Assembly: GCF_001984155.1 (NCBI RefSeq)
Contig: NZ_MTQO01000046.1
Span: forward strand, 372,001 to 436,000
Direction of reading: 5' to 3'
Length of the DNA: 64,000 bases
DNA from: Actinosynnema sp. ALI-1.44
GTDB taxonomy: Bacteria > Actinomycetota > Actinomycetes > Mycobacteriales > Pseudonocardiaceae
Part shown: positions 9,585-17,704 of the stretch, one piece after another
Numbering within the stretch: position 1 is the stretch's first letter
How the letters are laid out: every line of letters begins with the position of its first letter
Notes under the pieces: model-generated
What the model was told of the DNA's origin: nothing
Databases searched by the model: none
What the model saw: the letters and a program-made list of their open reading frames with translations, nothing else
Made by a program: the position numbers and the translations under genes

Positions 9585-10046
9585 TCATGTGGCTGCTTTT
9601 CGGAGTTTCTTGTAGCAGGTGAGCGTGGCGGCGAGGGTGAGGAAGGCGCAGAAGTGGTTGGCGTAGCGGTCGTAGCGGATGTTGAGTCGGTGGTAGCCGA
9701 ACAGCCAGGCGATGGATCGTTCGATCACCCAACGGTGTTTGCCCAGCTTGGTGCTCGATTCGATTCCTTTGCGGGCGATGCGCACGGCGATGCCTTGCTC
9801 GCGCACCCAGCGCCGGAGCTCGATCTGGTCGTAGGCCTTGTCGCCGTGCAGCTTGGCTGGCTTGCGGCGGCGGGGTCCACGCCGGGACTTGATCGCGGGG
9901 ATGGCCATCACCAGAGGCTTGAGGGCGGAGGAGTCGTTGGTGTTGGCGGCGGACACCGCTACCGATAACGGTATCCCGGCGCGGTCGGTCAGCACGTGGA
10001 TCTTCGAGCCGGTCTTGCCGCGGTCGACCGGGTTTGGCCCGGTCAT
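9585..10046 (-). CDS. IS5-family transposase, OrfB (C-terminal DDE half)
   Basis: This frame carries the rest of the DDE catalytic domain: NPVDRGKTGSKIHVLTDRAG, the second aspartate in LHGDKAYD, and the final glutamate in KHRWVIERSIAWL. This is the typical IS5 C-terminal signature ending with FCAFLTLAAT. It is read in the -1 frame relative to OrfA and is most likely expressed as a fusion through the A/G-rich slip site near 10055. No internal stops or deletions were seen, so the element could be active. Confidence 0.9.
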   Translation of the reverse strand: MTGPNPVDRGKTGSKIHVLTDRAGIPLSVAVSAANTNDSSALKPLVMAIPAIKSRRGPRRRKPAKLHGDKAYDQIELRRWVREQGIAVRIARKGIESSTKLGKHRWVIERSIAWLFGYHRLNIRYDRYANHFCAFLTLAATLTCYKKLRKAAT

Positions 10047-10402
10047 AGGTCCCCCCTTTTGGCTCGGACGGAGGCTCCGTCCAGGACCGCCCGTGACCAG
10101 TCGATCAGGCCATGGCTGCCTAACTCGTCCAGCACCGCGCGGTGCAGCCGGCGCCACAGACCGGCTTTGGTCCACTCGGTGAACCGGCGATGCGCGGTGG
10201 GCACCGTGACCCCGAACGACGGCGGCAGGTACCGCCACGCGCACCCGCTGGTCAACACGAACACGATCGCGGTGAACACCGCACGGTTATCCACCGGTGC
10301 CGTCCCGCCACCCTGCGGCCGCGGATCAAACCCTGGGATCAACGGCTGCGCTAACGCCCACAGCTCGTCCGGTACCAACCGCCGCGACAGATCATCAACC
10401 AC
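10043..10402 (-). CDS. IS5-family transposase, OrfA (N-terminal half)
   Basis: This 119-residue frame starts at GTG 10402. It carries the N-terminal transposase domain of unknown function DUF4096 type (LVPDELWALAQPLIP, then GCAWRYLPPSFGVTVPTAHRRF) and the first DDE aspartate in VLDGASV. It ends inside a run of four A and six G bases (coding strand), where a -1 shift joins it to the second frame to give full-length transposase. The two frames also overlap by an ATGA, so re-initiation is an alternative. Confidence 0.9.
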   Translation of the reverse strand: MVDDLSRRLVPDELWALAQPLIPGFDPRPQGGGTAPVDNRAVFTAIVFVLTSGCAWRYLPPSFGVTVPTAHRRFTEWTKAGLWRRLHRAVLDELGSHGLIDWSRAVLDGASVRAKRGDL

Positions 10403-10633
10403 AAGAGACGATCATGGCAGACCATGATCAACCACGTGAGACACCCTCTTAAGGGGATCGCCAAGATAGGGAGTGCCGCAAAGGCGTGTCAACGCGCCAG
10501 GCGAACACCCAGGGATTGCCGAACACCAATACCCCCCGATCGAGTGACGGATCATTTTTTCGATCACACTACGTTTTGGTAGAAAGGGCGTGTTCTCGAG
10601 CAGCACGACCAAGCACGGAACTGACAGTATGGC

Positions 10634-10978
10634 GTGGTGAAAGGCGAACGCGAGTTCTTCCATGCCGACGACATCCCGTGGCAGCAGAGCGTGCAGGACG
10701 GTGTCGCGGAACGGGTGCTGTCCCGCGACGGGCAGGACCCCAAGGTCCTCACGAGGCTGGCGCGCTGGGTGCCCGGCCTGGACACCACGCCCGCCGGTGT
10801 GATCACGCACGACTACGTCGAAGAGGTGTACATCCTCGACGGTTCCCTGCACGACCTCACGCTCGACCGCACGTTCCGGGCGGGCGACTTCGCCTGCCGT
10901 CCGCCCGGCATGCCCCACGGTCCTTATCGGACCGAGGACGGTTGCGTCATGTTGGAGACCCGCTACCGGCCGTCCTGA
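10634..10978 (+). CDS. Cupin-domain protein
   Basis: This 114-residue single-domain protein has the cupin metal-site pattern. The first motif is in YVEEVYILDGSLHD, and the second is G-D-F-x-C-R-PPGMPHGPYRTEDG. It resembles the ChrR-like cupins, which act as small metal-binding enzymes or sensors; the substrate is not predictable. It starts at GTG 10634 without a strong ribosome site. It stands alone between the IS element and the YbaB cassette, with about 185 bases of non-coding DNA upstream that show no clear motif. Confidence 0.8.
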   Translation: MVKGEREFFHADDIPWQQSVQDGVAERVLSRDGQDPKVLTRLARWVPGLDTTPAGVITHDYVEEVYILDGSLHDLTLDRTFRAGDFACRPPGMPHGPYRTEDGCVMLETRYRPS

Positions 10979-11083
10979 TCGACCCAGCCTGATCGGCACT
11001 CAAAGTGACGGCTTGTTCGTGTTCCGCCACGAACGGGCCGTCACTGTGGCTACGATCGTCCGGACGAACCAGGAGGGGGATTC

Positions 11084-11572
11084 GTGGCGATCGACGATGC
11101 CGTTTTCCAGCGGCGGATGCGGGAGTTCGAGGAACAGGCGGCGAGGGCGAGCCGGCTCAAGGAGCGGCTGGCCGAGTTGAAGGGCAGCGCCCGCAGTTCG
11201 GACGGTTCGGTCACGGTGACCGTGGCGCCGTCCGGTGCCGTGCTTGGCCTGCAGCTGTCGCCCGGGGCGATGAACCGCACGCACACCCAGCTCACGCAGG
11301 AGATCCTGAGCACGATCCGGCAGGCGACGCAGCAGGCCGCTGCCATGACGGAGGAGGTCGTCCGGCCGGTTGTCGGCGACGAGCAGTTCGAGCGCTTCCA
11401 GGAGGCTTTCCGGGCGCACGTCCCAGCGGTGGACCCCATCGGCCCGGCCGAGCCACCCGCCGCGGCCAGCCTGCCCATCGCCGGGGCGCCACCGGCGCGC
11501 GAACCCCGCCCGAGGTTCGACGGAGATGACGACGACTACCTCGACGAGGGCTTCTCCGGGGTGAAACGGTGA
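11084..11572 (+). CDS. YbaB/EbfC-family DNA-binding protein
   Basis: This 162-residue protein has the YbaB fold: an N-terminal coiled helix (RRMREFEEQAARASRLKERL), the beta sheet (GSVTVTVAPSGAVLGLQLSPGAM), then a helix (QEILSTIRQATQQAA). An acidic proline-rich tail of about 50 residues follows. Free-standing YbaB proteins bind DNA as dimers; in actinobacteria, copies like this sit at the head of ESX/WXG gene sets. It begins at GTG 11084 after AGGAGGGG, a strong ribosome site. It overlaps the WXG-type gene by 4 bases, so the two are coupled. Confidence 0.88.
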   Translation: MAIDDAVFQRRMREFEEQAARASRLKERLAELKGSARSSDGSVTVTVAPSGAVLGLQLSPGAMNRTHTQLTQEILSTIRQATQQAAAMTEEVVRPVVGDEQFERFQEAFRAHVPAVDPIGPAEPPAAASLPIAGAPPAREPRPRFDGDDDDYLDEGFSGVKR

Positions 11573-13182
11573 CCGGATTCGTCATCGACGGGCCCCAACT
11601 GCTCGCGTACGGGGAAGGTTCGACCAAGCAGTCGGAGAACTTCGCCGGTCTGAGCAAGCTGCTCGAGCAGGCGCGGGTGAGCGACGACTGCTTCGGCCCG
11701 TTGTTCTTCTACTTCAAGGACAAGTACTACGAGTCCTTGATGGAGTGCCGGACGATGGCCGACCAGGCCGCCACCTACCTCACCGAGATCTCCGACAAGG
11801 TCAAGCAGACCGCCGAGTCCTACGGCGCGACCGAGGCGAACAACACGACCGGACTGGCCAACGTCGGCCAGGGCGTCGGTGACAAGGGGACGCTCGACCA
11901 CGCGGGCGACAAGACCCGTAAGAGCGACTACGACCAGGCCTCGGCATACGGCAGTTCCTGGTCACAGGCCCGTCAGGACGTCACCGCGCAACTGAAGGAC
12001 CCCGGCAGCCCGCCCGAGATGGCCTTCGCCGCGTTCAACGCCAGGATGGAACAGCTCAAGACCCTCGCCAGCCCCGGCCAGTCGTTCATCGACAACGGCC
12101 TCGGCTGGCTGATCTCGATCGTGATCAGCCCGTTGGTCGACCTCATCCTCGAACCCGCCATCGGCGACCCCGAGCAGATGCGCAGCACCGCCAAGGGCTG
12201 GGAGAACGTCGCCAAGTGGCTCAACGGCATTGCCGACGCCGAGGACAAGCGGTCCGAAGCGACCTCCGCGATCTGGGAGGGCGAGGCGGGCGACAAGTTC
12301 CGGGCCGAGATGATGGAGTTCGGCGACGGCGCCCGCGCGATGGCCGGGGATGTCAACGACATCAAGGGCATCCTGGAGACCGCCGCCGACATCTTCGACA
12401 CGTTCGTGATGATCTGCGTCGACATCATCCAGGAGCTGGTGCTCGGCCTGATCATCGAATGGCTCGCCGCGCTCGCCGCGTCGTGGATCACGTTCGGCTC
12501 GTCGGCCGCCGTCGCAGGCGGGCTCACCGCCACGCAGGTCGCGATCACCGGCACCCGGCTCGGCGGCAAGATCGCCGACCTGTTCGGCAAGCTCAAGCCA
12601 CTCATCGCCGCGCTCGAGAAGATCCTCGTCGCCCTGCGCAGGAGCAAACTCGGCAAGGGCCTGGAGAAGCTCGCCGAGAACCGCAACAGGATCGGCATCG
12701 GCAAGCAGATCAAGAGCAACCCGCTGACCAACCTCTCGTCCGGGTACCAGAACACCCGCGACGCGCACAAAGCGATGGACAAGGCCAGGGACACGCTGGA
12801 CGTCGCCCGGAAGTCCGGGGACACGGACGACATCAAGCAGGCGTACAAGGGCGTCGAGGAGGCCCGCGAGAAGGTCCGCAACGCGGATTCCAAGACCTCC
12901 ACCTCCTCCAACAGCCGGTACCGCTCGACGGCCACCGGCGAGGAAGCGCTGGCGCAGAACGTCATCAAGGCGTCCCTCGGATACCTGGGGCCTACCGGCA
13001 CCACCGAAGGAGGCAAGGCGATCTACCGCGGCGTGCTCGAGAACGTGCCCGGCGCGGCGGTGGAATGGGGCGCGAAGCAGGCCTACGTCCACGCTGAGGA
13101 CCCGTCGACCGATGAGGAGCGCAAGGCCGCTCAACAGCGTGGTTTCTCCACCGACGACCCGACTCCGCCGAGGACACAGTGA
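11569..13182 (+). CDS. Large WXG-type protein, probable type VII secretion substrate
   Basis: This 537-residue protein has an N-terminal helical hairpin region (about 1-130) like ESX-associated targets. A second helical hairpin follows, with the W-x-G turn in AIWEGEAGDKFRAEM near residue 230. A hydrophobic stretch (about 285-325) could be membrane-active. The C-terminal half is a long charged helical region rich in K, R, E and N. No enzymatic toxin domain was recognised at the end. The hairpin-WxG-hairpin layout is that of substrates or effectors of type VII secretion; the assignment is inference. It is coupled to ybaB upstream and overlaps the next gene by 4 bases. No ESX ATPase gene is in the window. 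Confidence 0.65.
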   Translation: MTGFVIDGPQLLAYGEGSTKQSENFAGLSKLLEQARVSDDCFGPLFFYFKDKYYESLMECRTMADQAATYLTEISDKVKQTAESYGATEANNTTGLANVGQGVGDKGTLDHAGDKTRKSDYDQASAYGSSWSQARQDVTAQLKDPGSPPEMAFAAFNARMEQLKTLASPGQSFIDNGLGWLISIVISPLVDLILEPAIGDPEQMRSTAKGWENVAKWLNGIADAEDKRSEATSAIWEGEAGDKFRAEMMEFGDGARAMAGDVNDIKGILETAADIFDTFVMICVDIIQELVLGLIIEWLAALAASWITFGSSAAVAGGLTATQVAITGTRLGGKIADLFGKLKPLIAALEKILVALRRSKLGKGLEKLAENRNRIGIGKQIKSNPLTNLSSGYQNTRDAHKAMDKARDTLDVARKSGDTDDIKQAYKGVEEAREKVRNADSKTSTSSNSRYRSTATGEEALAQNVIKASLGYLGPTGTTEGGKAIYRGVLENVPGAAVEWGAKQAYVHAEDPSTDEERKAAQQRGFSTDDPTPPRTQ

Positions 13183-13907
13183 TCCGCACCATCTTCCCGT
13201 CCGCGACCGCCGGACCTGCCGCGCACGCACGCACCTTGCTCAAACCGGGAGAAACTCTGCTCTGGGCGACCTTCGCCAAGGGCATCACCACCGAGAAGCG
13301 GGGTATGGGGGCGGTACCCGGGAAACTCGCCTCCGCGGGGCGCAAGACCCTGGACGGCTTCGCCTCCTTGTTCGAGGACCGAGAGGATTCGTTCAACAAC
13401 ACCCCGCCGCCACCGGATGTCATCATCTTCTGGCAGAAGGAGACGGACTACGCGCTCCAGTACGGCGGCCGGTTGCAACCCATCCCGCACAGCCTGTTCA
13501 TGCTGACGTCGGCCAGGATGCACGTTGCCATGCTCGACCCACATCCCGACGACCTCCAGCCGGAACCAGCGCCTCAGCCTACGCCGACCAGCACCAGGAA
13601 GAGCAAGTTCGCCGCGTTCGTGGACGACATGGTCGCCACCGGCAAGGAGATCGCCGCCGCCGTGACGACGCCGGAGACCAAGCCGAAGCGCAAGACCGTG
13701 TCGTTGCACCACCTGCGACCGCTCATCGACATTCCGCGTGCGCAGATCGCCAACTTCGAGGTCGAGAGCGACGGCGTCGCGCGCAAGGTGTACTACCTGC
13801 GGATGGAACTCACCGACCGCTCGGGCTTCGAGTTCTTCTGCGGCGCGGTCAGGGAACGCGAACAGTACGAGAGAATGCTCGCCCTCACCTTCGGCGCACC
13901 GGAGTAG
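13179..13907 (+). CDS. Uncharacterised protein, PH-like fold suspected
   Basis: This 242-residue cytoplasmic protein has no signal or membrane segment and was not assigned to a named family. Visible features are LLWATFAKG near the start, HSLFMLTSARMHVAMLD around 105-120, a proline-rich linker, and RAQIANFEVESDG followed by a final beta strand and helix. Strand-rich blocks with a T-S-x-R-h-H-V-A type strand are reminiscent of bacterial PH domains; this is a guess from the pattern. It is coupled by a 4-base overlap to the WXG-type gene, so it is likely a partner, chaperone or immunity-like protein. Confidence 0.6.
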   Translation: MIRTIFPSATAGPAAHARTLLKPGETLLWATFAKGITTEKRGMGAVPGKLASAGRKTLDGFASLFEDREDSFNNTPPPPDVIIFWQKETDYALQYGGRLQPIPHSLFMLTSARMHVAMLDPHPDDLQPEPAPQPTPTSTRKSKFAAFVDDMVATGKEIAAAVTTPETKPKRKTVSLHHLRPLIDIPRAQIANFEVESDGVARKVYYLRMELTDRSGFEFFCGAVREREQYERMLALTFGAPE

Positions 13908-13909
13908 AC

Positions 13910-14572
13910 ATGCAGATCATCAGAAGGGATCTCGAGCGGGAGTGGGCGCGCAGCGGGGAGAGGGTCCGGATCGCGTTGGGGCCGCGTGGGCGGGTCGTCG
14001 GCTCCCGGATCGCGGGTCGTGTCCAGGTGCCGCACCCGATCCCGCCGGACGCGCCGCAGGTCGTCGACCTCGAATTCGAGCCGCCGCTGACCAGCGCCTT
14101 CGCCACCGAAGGCCGGTTCAACGGCATGGAGTGGATCGACGACGACTCGATCGGCTGGTGGGCCGAGGCCCAGGACCCGCGTCAGGACGCCGTGCTGGTC
14201 GCCGACGCGATGGCCGGGTGCAAGGCCGAATCCGGGTTCGCGCTCACCGACCAGCGTGTCGCGGTCATCTTCCCCGAGCACCTGCTCGTGTCCTTCCGCG
14301 AGGCACGCACAAGCGCGCGGAAGGAGCGCAACCTCGTCGGGCAGGCACTGTCGGCCGCGAACGACTGGGCCTTCACCTCGAACAAGTGGAGTCTCCGGGA
14401 CAAGGTGGTGTCGCTGTGGGAAGCGGACGCCCAGCGGGTCAGGGGGTGGTCCCGGTTGCTCGCCGGGCGAGGCTTCCCGTTCGCCGAGCTGATCCGGCTC
14501 GACTTCGTCGACGGGTCCACTCTGTTCACCCTCAGGCACAAGCTGGACTACGTCGAAGGTGTGGTCACGTGA
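13910..14572 (+). CDS. Uncharacterised protein, last gene of the YbaB/WXG cassette
   Basis: This 220-residue cytoplasmic protein starts at ATG 13910, two bases after the previous stop, with GGAG inside the end of that gene. It contains ESGFALTDQRVAVIFPEH (about 105-122) and ends FPFAELIRLDFVDGSTLFTL. It therefore shares the pattern of a strand-rich domain with a T-D-Q-R-V-A-V strand seen in its neighbour, again suggestive of a PH-like fold. No enzyme motif was found. The tight spacing shows it belongs to the same operon as ybaB and the WXG-type gene; its role is unknown. Confidence 0.6.
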   Translation: MQIIRRDLEREWARSGERVRIALGPRGRVVGSRIAGRVQVPHPIPPDAPQVVDLEFEPPLTSAFATEGRFNGMEWIDDDSIGWWAEAQDPRQDAVLVADAMAGCKAESGFALTDQRVAVIFPEHLLVSFREARTSARKERNLVGQALSAANDWAFTSNKWSLRDKVVSLWEADAQRVRGWSRLLAGRGFPFAELIRLDFVDGSTLFTLRHKLDYVEGVVT

Positions 14573-14648
14573 AGCAGTGACCCCACCAGGGGTTGGCCAA
14601 TTCAGCGACTAACGGACGTATCGCCCCGGCACGGGCGCGCACAAAGCT

Positions 14649-17579
14649 GTGGGGATGCGAAGACAACCTCTCCGGCGAGCCGGTGCGCTCGCCGCGGCCG
14701 GGGCGTTATCCGCAAGTCTGTTATGGACGGACACGGCGGTCGCGGCCCCGCAGGACCCGGTCTCCCCTGCCAGCGCTGTACAGGGAGACACTGTCGACCA
14801 CGGGGACGTCGACCACCGGCCTGGAGCGACCCAGCCGACCGAGCAGCAGCGGACGCTGGCCGGGCAGTCCAGCACCACGGTCCGCTGGAACAAGTACGGC
14901 ACACCGGCCACGCTCGCCCCGAAGCCGGAAGCGCAGCGCCGGTCGGTCCCGTCGGCCGACCCGGTGGCGATCGCGCGGGCGTACCTCACCGACAACCGGG
15001 CCACGTTCGGCCTGGGCACGCCGAGCATCGACGCGATGGACGTCCTGGTCAGCAGGCCGATGGGCCAGGGCTCGTACGTCATGCTGCGGCAGCGGTACGG
15101 CTCGATGCCGTCGGTGCTCGACGGGCTGGCCGTGTTCGGCATCCGGGACGGCGCCGTCGTCCACCTCAGCTCCACCCTCAGCCCGGACCGGGCCGCGCCG
15201 CAGCCCGCGACGCTGTCACCGGAGCAGGCGTTGGCCTCCGCGACCGCGGACGCCAACGTCACCGGCGACGAGCTCGGCACCACCCGGGTGCAACTCGGCG
15301 CCGTGCCCATGCCGCAGGAGGCGCCGCGGGCGGCGTACCAGGTCGTCCTGATGACCAAGGAGCAGAACCACCCGACCGGGTTCACCACCTATGTCGACGC
15401 GCGGACCGGGCAGGTGCTGGTCCGTGAGGACATCATCGACCACGACTCGGACAACCCCGAGTGGGACGTCTTCCCCGCCAACCCGCCCGCCGACTACTCC
15501 TCACACGACAACCGCGTGAAGTGGTGCCTGGTCCGCGCGCCTGGTTGTGAGCGCACGGTCCAGACGGCGGACCGTGGTGTCGCATGGGACGCCGACCCCG
15601 CCACGGGTGCGCCCACCCAGACCAGTGCGGGCAACTCCGCGCGTGGCACGGAGAAGTGGGACGACCTGGCCGGCGGCACGGTCGGCACGCGCACCTCGGC
15701 GCCGAGCGCGACCCGGGACTACACCTACCCGTGGACCAACCAGTGGTTCAAGGAGAAGTGCAACCCGTCGGTGTTCGCCAGCCCCCAGCAGAACGACATC
15801 GACGCCGCACTGGCCAACCTGTTCGCCATGCACAACCGGATGCACGACTGGTCCTATCACCTCGGCTTCACCGAGGAGACCTGGAACATGCAGGCGACCA
15901 ACGGGGACCGTGGCGGACTTGGCGGTGACGCCGAACGCGGCAACGCGCAGGCCGGTGGTCGCGCGGGCGGGGCACCGCCGGACTTCGCGTCCCGCAACAA
16001 CGCCAACCAGGCGACGCCACCCGACGGCGTGCCACCGACGACGAACATGTACTTGTGGCAGCCGACGCCCGGCGGGTTCTACGCGCCCTGTGTCGACGGT
16101 GACTACGACATGTCCGTCATCGGGCACGAGTACAGCCACGCCATCAGCGGCCGTCTGATCGCGGGCCCGAACAGCGGCTGGTCCGGCGCACAGGGCGGCG
16201 CGATGAACGAGTCGCACTCCGACCTGTTCGCCATGGAGTACCTGTACGAGTACGGATTCGCGCCGCGCGGCGACACCCCGTACGTCACCGGCGGTTACGC
16301 CACCGGCGACAAGCGGACAGGTATCCGCAACTACGACATGAGCAAGAGCGAGCTCAACTACAGCAACATCGCCTACGACCTCGTCGGCCAGCAGGTGCAC
16401 GCGGACGGCGAGATCTGGAGCTCGACGAGCTTCGACGTCCGGCAGGCCATGATCGACAAGTACGGCCGTGGCACGCCGTCGCTACAGCGGGACTGCGCCG
16501 ACGGCAAGGTGCCGGTCGAGAAGTGCCCCGGCAACCGGCGGTGGGTGCAGCAGGCGTTCGACGCGTTGCTGCTCAACGCTTCCGGCGCGGTGAGCTACGT
16601 CGACATGCGGGACGCGACGCTCGCGGCCAACCAGATCCGGTTCGGTGGGGCGGACCTGCCGATCCTGTGGAACGCCTTCGCACAGCACGGTTTGGGCCGT
16701 GACGCGGCGAGCAACGGCGGCAACGACGCCGACCCGACACCCAGCTTCGCCTCCCCGCACGGTCGCAACGGCACGCTGCGGCTCTCGACCGACAAGCCCG
16801 CCCGCCTGTACGTCGGTGACTACGAGGCACGGTCGGTCCCCGTGGCCGACACCGACCCGGCCACCGCGCTGCCGGACAGCGTCGAGATCACGCCGGGGAC
16901 GTACAACTTCACCGTCGCGGCCGAGGGCTACGGCAGCACCAAGGTCCGCCGGACGGTCCGCGCGGGCGAGAAGGGCACGTTGTACCCATTGCTGCTGCCC
17001 AACATCGCCTCACGCAGCCAGGGCGCGACGGCGACCGGGGATGGCGTGAACGCGGACAAGCTGATCGACGACACCGAGTCGTCGAACTGGGCGTCCGCGG
17101 GGTCGCCGGTCGCGGGCAAGACCGTCCGGATCGACCTGGCGGGCGACCGGCCGCGGTTCATCAGCCGTGTCCAGGTCAGCGCCCAGTTGCGGCCGCAGAA
17201 CACCCAGGATCCCGACCCCGGCCCGCAGAACCGGTTCACCGCGCTGCGCCAGTTCGAGGTGCTGGCGTGCAACTCGAAACACGGGAAGGACTGCGCGGAC
17301 CCAGCGAACTACCGCAAGGTGTACACCAGCCGGGGCGACGCGTTCCCCGCGGACGCGCCACGGCCGACCGCGCCGGATCTGACCGCGCGGTCGTTCCGGA
17401 TCCACCCGACGGTGGCCACCCACCTGATGGTTCGTGTGCTGTCCAACCAGTGCACGGGCGCGAAGGAGTACGCCGGGTCGCAGCACAACGACCCGAGGTC
17501 CACAAGTGACTGCACCACCGGCAACCCGGTCGTCGCCCAGACCGTGCGGATCGCCGAGTTCCAGGCGTTCACCTTCTGA
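14649..17579 (+). CDS. Secreted M36 (fungalysin) metalloprotease
   Basis: This 976-residue secreted zinc protease has a signal peptide (to about residue 34, ending AVAA), an FTP/PepSY-type propeptide, and the catalytic domain. The active-site HEYSH is at 493-497 and the third-ligand glutamate at about 521 (AMNESHSDLF). The later C-terminal part looks like a small beta domain followed by a discoidin-like carbohydrate-binding domain (SSNWASAG onward). It cleaves extracellular proteins after removal of the propeptide. The start may be GTG 14649 or ATG 14655; neither has a strong ribosome site. It lies 76 bases after the YbaB cassette and has its own terminator, so it is probably a separate unit. 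Confidence 0.92.
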   Translation: MGMRRQPLRRAGALAAAGALSASLLWTDTAVAAPQDPVSPASAVQGDTVDHGDVDHRPGATQPTEQQRTLAGQSSTTVRWNKYGTPATLAPKPEAQRRSVPSADPVAIARAYLTDNRATFGLGTPSIDAMDVLVSRPMGQGSYVMLRQRYGSMPSVLDGLAVFGIRDGAVVHLSSTLSPDRAAPQPATLSPEQALASATADANVTGDELGTTRVQLGAVPMPQEAPRAAYQVVLMTKEQNHPTGFTTYVDARTGQVLVREDIIDHDSDNPEWDVFPANPPADYSSHDNRVKWCLVRAPGCERTVQTADRGVAWDADPATGAPTQTSAGNSARGTEKWDDLAGGTVGTRTSAPSATRDYTYPWTNQWFKEKCNPSVFASPQQNDIDAALANLFAMHNRMHDWSYHLGFTEETWNMQATNGDRGGLGGDAERGNAQAGGRAGGAPPDFASRNNANQATPPDGVPPTTNMYLWQPTPGGFYAPCVDGDYDMSVIGHEYSHAISGRLIAGPNSGWSGAQGGAMNESHSDLFAMEYLYEYGFAPRGDTPYVTGGYATGDKRTGIRNYDMSKSELNYSNIAYDLVGQQVHADGEIWSSTSFDVRQAMIDKYGRGTPSLQRDCADGKVPVEKCPGNRRWVQQAFDALLLNASGAVSYVDMRDATLAANQIRFGGADLPILWNAFAQHGLGRDAASNGGNDADPTPSFASPHGRNGTLRLSTDKPARLYVGDYEARSVPVADTDPATALPDSVEITPGTYNFTVAAEGYGSTKVRRTVRAGEKGTLYPLLLPNIASRSQGATATGDGVNADKLIDDTESSNWASAGSPVAGKTVRIDLAGDRPRFISRVQVSAQLRPQNTQDPDPGPQNRFTALRQFEVLACNSKHGKDCADPANYRKVYTSRGDAFPADAPRPTAPDLTARSFRIHPTVATHLMVRVLSNQCTGAKEYAGSQHNDPRSTSDCTTGNPVVAQTVRIAEFQAFTF

Positions 17580-17591
17580 TCACCACCCCGT

Positions 17592-17623
17592 TGTCGCCGG
17601 GACCCGCTCGGGTCCCGGCGACA
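17592..17623 (+). terminator. Strong hairpin terminator after the M36 gene
   Basis: A perfect 14-bp stem (TGTCGCCGGGACCC) with a 4-base loop GCTC begins 13 bases after the protease stop. No long T run follows, as is usual for high-GC actinobacterial terminators. Confidence 0.85.
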
Positions 17624-17704
17624 GCAATACTGTGACCTCATGGAGCCATAACCCGCTGTCCGATCCGGCCGATATACATGGTGGAGAACAGCGCGGGAGG
17701 TCAG

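Larger units (their letters stand above)
9576..10448 (-). mobile_element. IS5-family insertion sequence (IS427-like group), apparently intact
   Basis: The element is 873 bp. Its ends match at 16 of 20 positions: GAGCTTGTCTCATGTGGCTG on the left, and GAGGGTGTCTCACGTGGTTG as the right end read inward. It is flanked by the direct repeat TTA (9573-9575 and 10449-10451), the usual target duplication of this group. Removing the element and one TTA restores CCCCTTAAGGGG, a perfect 12-bp palindrome, so the insertion went into the centre of a symmetric site. It contains two overlapping transposase frames on the minus strand. Confidence 0.92.
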
